Origin: Candidatus Baltobacteraceae bacterium
GTDB lineage: Bacteria > Vulcanimicrobiota > Vulcanimicrobiia > Vulcanimicrobiales > Vulcanimicrobiaceae
Length of the DNA: 64,000 nt
Assembly: GCA_036489885.1 (NCBI GenBank)
Contig: DASXEW010000003.1
Span: 1,302,001 to 1,366,000, forward strand
Direction: 5' to 3'
The notes under the pieces are model-generated. The model did no database searches and had not been told where the DNA came from. It saw nothing but the letters and a program-made list of their open reading frames with translations. Below, in pieces: positions 58,319 through 64,000 of the stretch (its first letter is position 1; the number at the start of each line of letters is the position of its first letter). The position numbers and the translations under genes were made by a program.

Positions 58319-59541
58319 GTGGACGTTTTGTGCAGTGTTTCCTTATCGTATCCTGCCACGCGTTTGTAGGAATCCGAGAGCGCAACCAGCTCGTCGCGCG
58401 GGATGATGTCATCAATGTGCTCGAAGGGCCGATCTCCGGTGCGCAGATAGACTTCACGCAGAATCGCGTCGGGCGGATTGGCGCGGTTGGCGCGCACCAC
58501 GCCGGACGTCATCGGCAAGCGCCGGGCTTCATATGCGCGCAGCGCTTTGACTGGATCGCCGCCGGCGCCAAGCTCTTCGGCGAGCGCGCGCGCATCCAAT
58601 ATCGCCTGACCCGCGCCATTCGAGCCGCGCGGATACATCGGATGTGCCGCATCGCCTAAGAGCGTCGCGCGTCCGAAACTCCAGCGCTCGAGCGGCTCTT
58701 GATCGACCATCGGAAATTCGAGGATCGTCTCAGCGTTGCGGATCAGCAGCGGCGCATCGAGCCAATCGAATTGCCAGTCCGAGAACGCGCCGATGAAGTC
58801 GTCGATGTTTCCGCGGCGATTCCAGTCGCGCGCGATGTGCTGCGGCGTTTCGAGTTCAGCCACCCAGTTGACGAGCTGCCGGCCGGAGGCATCGATATTA
58901 TCCCGGATCGGGTAGATCACCATCTTCCCCGTCGCAAGCCAGCCGGCGCGAATCATCGTCGCGCCGCTGAGAATCGGCGCGTGCTTTGTCACGCCGCGCC
59001 ACATGTTGTAGCCCGAGTAGATCGGTGCGCCTTCCTGCGGATAGAATTGCTTGCGAATCTCGGAGTGAATACCGTCGCACGCGATTGCAATGCTGCCGCG
59101 CTTTCGCGTTCCGTCATCGAAGCGTAAGCTAATGCTGCTGTCGTCCTGTTGCACGCCGATGCAGCGGTGACCGAAGAAGAGGTTAGCGGGGCCGACGCGC
59201 GCCAGAAACGCGCGCACCAGCACGTTTTGCAATTCGGCGCGATGAATCGAAAGTTGCGGCCACTCGTATCCGGCCGCCGTTCCGAGTGGCTCGTCGTAAA
59301 TCAGCTGGCCGAAGCGATTGTAGAAGGCCGAGCGATTCGGCGAGACGGCGAATTTCTCGAGCTCTTCCTGAAGTCCGAGCTGCGCCAGAATCTTCGTTGC
59401 ATGCGGCAGAATGTTGATTCCGACGCCGACTTGCTGCAAGCGATTAGCTTGCTCGTAGATACGCACCGGAATTCGGAAACGGTGCAGCTCGAGCGCGAGG
59501 ATCAATCCGCCGATCCCCGCCCCGACAATGAGGACGGTCAA
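58315..59541 (-). CDS. FAD-dependent aromatic monooxygenase (salicylate hydroxylase/6-hydroxynicotinate type)
   Basis: 408 aa. FAD motifs: VGAGIGGLILALELHR (GxGxxG), the IACDGIHSEIRKQF segment with the DG motif, and GRATLLGDAAHPMYPRGSNG (GD motif). These are the three signatures of group A flavoprotein hydroxylases that use NAD(P)H and O2 to hydroxylate or decarboxylate aromatic acids. Its start overlaps the substrate-binding protein stop (ATGA), so the imported compound is a likely substrate. Confidence 0.9.
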   Translation of the reverse strand: MTVLIVGAGIGGLILALELHRFRIPVRIYEQANRLQQVGVGINILPHATKILAQLGLQEELEKFAVSPNRSAFYNRFGQLIYDEPLGTAAGYEWPQLSIHRAELQNVLVRAFLARVGPANLFFGHRCIGVQQDDSSISLRFDDGTRKRGSIAIACDGIHSEIRKQFYPQEGAPIYSGYNMWRGVTKHAPILSGATMIRAGWLATGKMVIYPIRDNIDASGRQLVNWVAELETPQHIARDWNRRGNIDDFIGAFSDWQFDWLDAPLLIRNAETILEFPMVDQEPLERWSFGRATLLGDAAHPMYPRGSNGAGQAILDARALAEELGAGGDPVKALRAYEARRLPMTSGVVRANRANPPDAILREVYLRTGDRPFEHIDDIIPRDELVALSDSYKRVAGYDKETLHKTST

Positions 59542-60569
59542 GCTTTCGAGTGGTACGGTCCGAGCATCTTGACTGCAGCTTGGGCGAACGTTTCGTCGAG
59601 GACGAAGTCGACGGTGATGCCGCTCGTCACGAATCCAGCTTCTTTAAAGGTCGCGAGATCTTTGGCCAGGCTTTCGGTGTTCAGGCGCCCGTTCGGATCG
59701 TTGCCGTTGGGCGTAATCGCACGATAAATGGCCGGATCTTTGATGGCCGTGTATTTCGTGAGAATTGCGATGACCTCGCCTGCGGCACGTCCCGCCATTT
59801 TGCCGCCTTTGAGGGCATCGTTGTAATCGCGTGCCGCTTTGATGTAGGCGACCATGAACTTTTGCGCCGCATCGCCTTTGCTCTTGATGAACGGACCGCC
59901 ATAGAGTACGCATGCGATCTGCTGGTTGGGATAAAACTGATCGTCCGGCATGAACCTGACGGCGACGCCGCTTTCGATGCACTTCGTAGCGATCGGTTCG
60001 GCCGTGATCGAGGCGTCGATGGACCCGCCGCTAAAGGCCGCAAAGTGGTCGGGGAATCCGAGATAGATCTCCTCGACGTCACGATACGTGAGACCGCCTT
60101 TTTTGAGCGCTTGGTTCATCGTGCAGAAGCTGGCCGTGGCTTGCGCAACTTCGGCGATCTTCATCTCGCGAAGGTCGCGTACGCTCTTGACCTTTCCGGA
60201 GTCGGTCAGCGACTTGCGGACCATGAGCGGCAGATAGCCGTAACCTTTGGGTGCAGACCCCTTATCGGCTACGATGCGGATATCGATGCTGCGCGCGGCG
60301 GCGTTGTACAAGCCGGCGGAGGGCGCGCCTGCAGCGACGTCGAGTTGTCCGGTAGCAAGCGGCGCGATCATTTTCGCTGCCGAATCGAACGGAATGAGTT
60401 CGACGTCGAGTCTCTGCTCGCGAAAATATCCTTTGGCTTCCGCGATGAAGAACGGCGCGTCGCTACTGCTGTTGGTCGTGCCGACGGAAACCTTGGTGTC
60501 GGACTGCGCGAACGCAACGCCTGTCCCAAGACCGATCGCGCCGAGTGTAAAACCTGCGCGCGTGATCAA
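59538..60569 (-). CDS. NMT1/SsuA-type ABC substrate-binding protein
   Basis: 343 aa from TTG at 60569, overlapping the DUF151 stop (TTGA). N-terminal signal (RAGFTLGAIGLGTGVAFAQ), then the NMT1/THI5-like fold: SVGTTNSSSDAPFFIAEAKG, YFREQRLDVELIPFDSAAKM, GQLDVAAGAPSAGLYNAA. Relatives bind sulfonates, nitrate, pyrimidine precursors or aromatic acids. No permease or ATPase is adjacent. Its coupling to the FAD monooxygenase suggests an aromatic acid or N-heterocycle. Confidence 0.88.
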   Translation of the reverse strand: MITRAGFTLGAIGLGTGVAFAQSDTKVSVGTTNSSSDAPFFIAEAKGYFREQRLDVELIPFDSAAKMIAPLATGQLDVAAGAPSAGLYNAAARSIDIRIVADKGSAPKGYGYLPLMVRKSLTDSGKVKSVRDLREMKIAEVAQATASFCTMNQALKKGGLTYRDVEEIYLGFPDHFAAFSGGSIDASITAEPIATKCIESGVAVRFMPDDQFYPNQQIACVLYGGPFIKSKGDAAQKFMVAYIKAARDYNDALKGGKMAGRAAGEVIAILTKYTAIKDPAIYRAITPNGNDPNGRLNTESLAKDLATFKEAGFVTSGITVDFVLDETFAQAAVKMLGPYHSKA

Positions 60570-61039
60570 TCTTTGAAATCGCTGGGCTTGAGTTCCTCGA
60601 TGAACTTTTTGAAGCGGTCGCGTTCCTCTTCGTCGGATTTCTTGTCGGGAACAGTCTCTTCGAGCGCAATCTTGTCGCTGACATAGATCGGCGCTTGCAT
60701 CCGCAGCGCGAGCGCGATCCCGTCGGAAGGACGCGCATCGATTTCTTGCGTCTCGCCGTTGGTCTTCACGATCAGTTTTGCGAAGAACGTCGAGTCTTTG
60801 ATGTCGTGGATCACGATTTGCTCGAGCTTGGCTTGGAGAGCTTCTAGCATCATGCGCATGAGATCGTGGGAAAGCGGTCGCGGGACCTGCGTTCCTTCCA
60901 ATGCCAGTGCGATCGCGGTTGCCTCGAATGGACCAATCAGAATTGGAAGGTAACGGCGACCTTCGAGATCCTTAAGGATGACGACGGGATCATGTGTTAA
61001 CAAATCGATCCCGAGCTTGTCAACCTTCATCTGACGCAT
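60566..61039 (-). CDS. DUF151 bifunctional nuclease-like protein
   Basis: 157 aa (ATG 61039; ATG 61027 is an alternative). VILKDLEGRRYLPILIGPFE, TAIALALEG and then the RPLSHDLMRMMLEAL and IDARPSDGIALALRM motifs are diagnostic of the DUF151 family. An acidic C-terminal tail (DKKSDEEERDRFKKF) follows, where some members have a UVR domain. The family has reported DNase and RNase activity. First gene of a five-gene overlapping minus chain, an unexpected partner for a transport and oxidation operon. Confidence 0.9.
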   Translation of the reverse strand: MRQMKVDKLGIDLLTHDPVVILKDLEGRRYLPILIGPFEATAIALALEGTQVPRPLSHDLMRMMLEALQAKLEQIVIHDIKDSTFFAKLIVKTNGETQEIDARPSDGIALALRMQAPIYVSDKIALEETVPDKKSDEEERDRFKKFIEELKPSDFKD

Positions 61040-61100
61040 CTTTTGCGGGTTTCGACTCCCGGCTAGGCCATCCTACGCTTGTCCCGAAGCGGCGCTTGCC

Positions 61101-62195
61101 ATGGCCCTTTCTTGTGGAATCGTCGGTTTGCCCAATGTCGGCAAGTCGACGATTTTCAATGCACTCACGCGTTCGGCGAACGCGCTCGCAGCTAACTATC
61201 CCTTCGCGACGATCGAACCAAACATTGGTGAGGTCCCCGTCCCAGATGACCGTTTAAAGGTACTCGGAGAGATCGTCGGGGCAGCCCGAATCGTGTACGC
61301 GTCCACTCGTTTCGTGGACATTGCGGGTCTCGTTCGCGGAGCAAGCAAGGGCGAAGGTCTGGGCAACGCGTTTCTCAGTCACATTCGCGAGACGGACGCG
61401 ATCGCAATGGTCGTGCGCTGTTTCGAAGATCCCAATGTCACACACGTTGAGGGCGCTCCGGATCCGATTCGCGACATCGACATCATCGGGATCGAAATGG
61501 CGCTCGCCGATCTCGCAACGATGGCGAAGCGTCACGAACGTCTCTCGCGCGAAGCGCGCGCCGACTTGAAACTGCGACCGATGCTTGCGGCGGCCGAACG
61601 TTTGATCGCAGAGCTCGAAGCCGGGCGTCCTGCGCGAATATTTGAGCTGGGATCGCTCGAATCCGAACTGGCGCGTGAAAGCTTTCTCCTTACGATTAAG
61701 CCGGTAATTTACGTCGCAAACGTCGACGAAGGGCAAATCGGAACGCCCGGACCGCTTGCGCAAGCGGTGCTCAAACGTGCGGCCGAAGAGCACGGCCAGG
61801 CCATCGTCCTCAGCGGAAAGATCGAATCAGAGCTTGCGGGCCTATCAGATGAAGAAGCGCGCGAATTCTGTGAGGAGCTGGGGATTGCGCGCAGCGGTCT
61901 TGACCAATTGATTCTTTCTGCATACAACACGCTTGGTCTGATGACGTTCCTTACCGCGGGTCCCAAAGAGACCCGAGCGTGGACGATCGACCGCGGCAGT
62001 AAGGCGCCGCAAGCGGCCGGTAAGATCCACACCGATATCGAGCGTGGATTCATTCGAGCCGAGGTCGTCTCGTACGACGATTATGCGCGCCTTCGCTCGC
62101 TGGATGCAATTCGTGCGGCCGGCTTGTTACGCAGCGAGGGCAAAGACTACGTCATGCAGGAGGGCGACGTTGTCGAGTTTCTCTTCAAGGTGTGA
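61101..62195 (+). CDS. ychF: YchF/OLA1-type ribosome-associated ATPase
   Basis: 364 aa. G1 GLPNVGKS (9-16), the switch and G3 region VDIAGLVRGASKGEGLGN, G4-like YVANVDEGQ (family NxxE/D variant, which favours ATP over GTP) and the C-terminal TGS domain (TAGPKETRAWTIDRGSKAPQ, read in parts, then AEVVSYDD and VMQEGDVVEF). It binds ribosomes and acts in translation and stress responses. Confidence 0.96.
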   Translation: MALSCGIVGLPNVGKSTIFNALTRSANALAANYPFATIEPNIGEVPVPDDRLKVLGEIVGAARIVYASTRFVDIAGLVRGASKGEGLGNAFLSHIRETDAIAMVVRCFEDPNVTHVEGAPDPIRDIDIIGIEMALADLATMAKRHERLSREARADLKLRPMLAAAERLIAELEAGRPARIFELGSLESELARESFLLTIKPVIYVANVDEGQIGTPGPLAQAVLKRAAEEHGQAIVLSGKIESELAGLSDEEAREFCEELGIARSGLDQLILSAYNTLGLMTFLTAGPKETRAWTIDRGSKAPQAAGKIHTDIERGFIRAEVVSYDDYARLRSLDAIRAAGLLRSEGKDYVMQEGDVVEFLFKV

Positions 62196-62286
62196 GCGTT
62201 ATCAATGGGGCCAAGTTTTAGCTAGGTATTTTGGCCGTTTGTCCTAAAGGTACAATACGGTAGAGGGTACCGGAGGCATTGAAATT
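62196..62286 (+). promoter_or_regulatory. Leader of the glutamate dehydrogenase gene
   Basis: TACAAT at 62251-62256 fits a -10 box; the best -35 candidates (TTGGCC at 62231) are too close, so an activator or an extended promoter may be used. GGAGG at 62272-62276 precedes ATG 62287 by 10 nt. The stretch before it (62207-62245) is locally AT-rich compared with the rest of the window. Confidence 0.45.
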
Positions 62287-63549
62287 ATGTCGACTGCGGT
62301 GATACGCGATCTCTCGGTGTTTGGCGAGGCGATCGCCTACTTTAATGAGGCCGCGTCGCTGTTGGATCTGACGCCCGGCATGCGCGCGATTCTCACGCAT
62401 CCCTCGCGTCAAATGATCTTCTCGCTACCGTTCCAACGCGATAACGGCGAGCTCGAGGTCTACACCGGCTATCGCGTCCAGTACAATTTCGCGCGCGGTC
62501 CCGCAAAGGGCGGGATTCGCTACCATCCGGGCGTTACGCTGGATGAAGTCACGGCGCTCGCATTTTGGATGACTTGGAAATGTTCGGTCGTCGATCTGCC
62601 CTTCGGCGGCGGCAAAGGCGGCGTCACGTGCGATCCGTCAAAACTTTCGATGAATGAGCTCGAGCGCATCACGCGCCGTTACGCAGCCGAGTTGGTTGAA
62701 GTCATCGGGCCGGACAAAGACGTCCCCGCGCCCGACGTCGGAACGACGCCGCAGATCATGGCATGGTTCATGGATACGTACTCGATGCACGTTCGTCAAA
62801 ACGTGCCGGGCGTCGTCACCGGTAAGCCTCTCGAGATCGGCGGTTCGCGTGGACGCGTTGAAGCGACCGGCCGCGGTGTTTCGATTGTGGCGCTCGCCGA
62901 GCTCGAACGTCTGAGGATCCCACAGAAAAACGCGCGCGTTGTCGTTCAAGGCTTTGGAAACGTCGGTTCCTTTGCAGCTCGCTTTCTTTCGGAGGCGGGC
63001 TGTAAAGTTGTTGGGATCTCCGATGTCACCGGCGGCTACTACAACGACAAAGGCATCGACGTCAAGAGCGCGATCGCATACGCCCAAGAGCATCACTCGC
63101 TCGACGGCTACCGCGGTGGCGATAAACTTCCGTCGGGTGATGTTCTCGAGGTCGATTGCGACGTGCTCGTTCCTGCGGCGCTCGAGAACGTCCTCACGAT
63201 CGTGAACGCACGAAGCATCAAAGCAAAGCTAATCGTCGAAGGCGCAAACGGTCCGACGACGCCCGAGGCCGATGCGATCCTCCGTGAGCGCGGCATCGAA
63301 GTCATCCCTGATATCGTGGCAAATGCCGGCGGCGTCATCGTCTCGTATTTCGAATGGGTACAAGATCGCCAAGGCTTCTTCTGGAAAGAGGCCGACGTGA
63401 ACGAGCGCCTGCGCGAACACCTCTTGCTGAACTTCGACGCAGTGCGCGAACTTGCGGCTGCGCGCGGCGTGTCGTATCGTACCGCCGCGTACATGCTGGC
63501 GATTCAGCGGGTCAAAACGACGCTCGAAATCCGCGGAGTGTACGCTTAA
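62287..63549 (+). CDS. gdhA: Glutamate dehydrogenase (Glu/Leu/Phe/Val family)
   Basis: 420 aa, the length of hexameric NAD(P)-GDH. GPAKGGIRYHPGV and DLPFGGGKGGVTCDPSKLS contain the substrate and catalytic lysines; DVPAPDVGT has the catalytic Asp; VVQGFGNVGSFAARFLSEAG is the dinucleotide loop (GxGxxG variant GFGNVG) followed by VVGISDVTGG. It interconverts glutamate and 2-oxoglutarate plus ammonia and can consume nitrogen released by the window's ammonia-lyase and amino-acid enzymes. Coenzyme preference is not settled by eye. Confidence 0.93.
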   Translation: MSTAVIRDLSVFGEAIAYFNEAASLLDLTPGMRAILTHPSRQMIFSLPFQRDNGELEVYTGYRVQYNFARGPAKGGIRYHPGVTLDEVTALAFWMTWKCSVVDLPFGGGKGGVTCDPSKLSMNELERITRRYAAELVEVIGPDKDVPAPDVGTTPQIMAWFMDTYSMHVRQNVPGVVTGKPLEIGGSRGRVEATGRGVSIVALAELERLRIPQKNARVVVQGFGNVGSFAARFLSEAGCKVVGISDVTGGYYNDKGIDVKSAIAYAQEHHSLDGYRGGDKLPSGDVLEVDCDVLVPAALENVLTIVNARSIKAKLIVEGANGPTTPEADAILRERGIEVIPDIVANAGGVIVSYFEWVQDRQGFFWKEADVNERLREHLLLNFDAVRELAAARGVSYRTAAYMLAIQRVKTTLEIRGVYA

Positions 63550-64000
63550 CGAACCTTCTCGTTGACGTCGGTCTCGGAGTGGTCGTCGGGTTTCTCGGCG
63601 GCCTTTTCGGTTTGGGCGGCGGCCTGTTTCTGATTCCGTTGCTCGGCTTTATCTACGGCTACGATCAGCAGCACGCGCAAGGCACAGCGCTTGTGATGAT
63701 CATCCCGAATACGACGATGGCGATCTGGCACTACATGCGTCGTACGAAAATGGATCTGCGCGTCGCGGGCTCACTGGCAGTAGCGGCCTTGCCGTTCACG
63801 TTTCTCGGGGCGCACTTCGCAACACACATGGCGAGCACGCAATTACGCCGCTCCTTTGCGGTGATGATGCTTGCCATCGCGATTTTCTACGTCTGGACCG
63901 GCGTGCGCCACAAAGTCGCGGAGGCGAAGAGCGAGCCACGCTCGCACCTGTGGCCGGTCGCAATTCCGATCGGTGCCGTCGGAGGCGGACTCTCCGGCCT
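63549..64000 (+). CDS. TauE/SafE-family sulfite exporter-like permease (3' end cut by window)
   Basis: About 150 residues before the window end. NLLVDVGLGVVVGFLGGLFG, then LGGGLFLIPLLGFIYGYDQQ and the HAQGTALVMIIPNTTMA segment match TauE/SafE permeases, which export sulfite, sulfonates or organic acids; the next repeat begins near the edge (PIGAVGGGLSGL). No ATG, GTG or TTG precedes the conserved start. The codon aligned with Met of homologues is ACG at 63549-63551, overlapping the gdhA stop; the first GTG, nine codons later, would truncate helix 1. Confidence 0.8.

Overview
The window is a GC-rich (about 60 percent), gene-dense bacterial chromosome segment with no rRNA, tRNA, CRISPR array or transposase that I can see. 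The gene mix points to an uncultured terrestrial lineage on the Terrabacteria side, possibly Candidatus Eremiobacterota (WPS-2): a TTG-started Ycf45/SpoIIIAA-like R3H ATPase, an Orn/Lys/Arg decarboxylase near tmk-holB, PdxST PLP synthesis, MEP-pathway ispE, and many acyl-CoA, ABC-uptake and aldehyde/alcohol redox genes. That assignment is an inference from gene content and is low confidence.

Layout. 1-3415 (minus): a restriction-modification cassette. It has a large nuclease with a FokI-like catalytic domain and a degenerate LigD-type primase/polymerase fold, a complete 5-methylcytosine methyltransferase, and a Vsr mismatch endonuclease cut by the window edge. 3890-9517 (minus): a complete branched-chain-type ABC transporter (livKHMGF order) coupled to an M24 'pita-bread' hydrolase whose metal ligands are replaced. 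9623-14250: an epsilon-like exonuclease, two coiled-coil proteins and a TM0106-type RecB nuclease/RNase H/helicase fusion. 14390-16212: a TetR-controlled divergent pair and small genes. 16209-23136 (minus): amidohydrolase, PaaK-like CoA ligase, SDR and substrate-binding protein in a tight operon, then a possibly frameshifted secreted protein and threonine ammonia-lyase. 23205-26232 (plus): D-hydroxyacid dehydrogenase, SDR epimerase and a broken DUF3644 gene. 26199-33607 (minus): a long co-oriented run that starts with a split AddB/AdnAB-like nuclease plus UvrD-like helicase and continues with GNATs, an aldo-keto reductase and a 3-hydroxyisobutyrate dehydrogenase-like enzyme. 33662-40696: ubiX, ornithine cyclodeaminase-like gene, aspartic protease, NTP-transferase and ispE, and a six-hairpin glycosidase. 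40741-48311 (plus): pdxS-pdxT, HNH nuclease, decarboxylase, FUSC protein and a metallo-beta-lactamase-fold/cupin fusion. 48389-53991: a small membrane ORF, a structured leader with the R3H ATPase, PilZ, tmk-holB and a CaiB-type CoA transferase. 53997-61039 (mostly minus): two runs of overlapping genes (mtnP with three membrane proteins; DUF151 nuclease, substrate-binding protein, FAD monooxygenase, ABM monooxygenase) around a PadR regulator. 61101-64000 (plus): ychF, glutamate dehydrogenase and a partial TauE/SafE permease.

Features that run through the window: (1) a dispersed, REP-like palindromic element of about 47 bp, with conserved arms and a central hairpin whose stem changes while staying paired, placed within about 25 bp of gene 3' ends; (2) translational coupling by 4-nt stop/start overlaps (ATGA, GTGA, TTGA, and apparently CTGA); (3) several enzymes of known folds that lack canonical catalytic residues (M24 hydrolase, SDR, epimerase, PolDom, metallo-beta-lactamase fold). 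The most interesting candidate system is the restriction cassette at the left edge.
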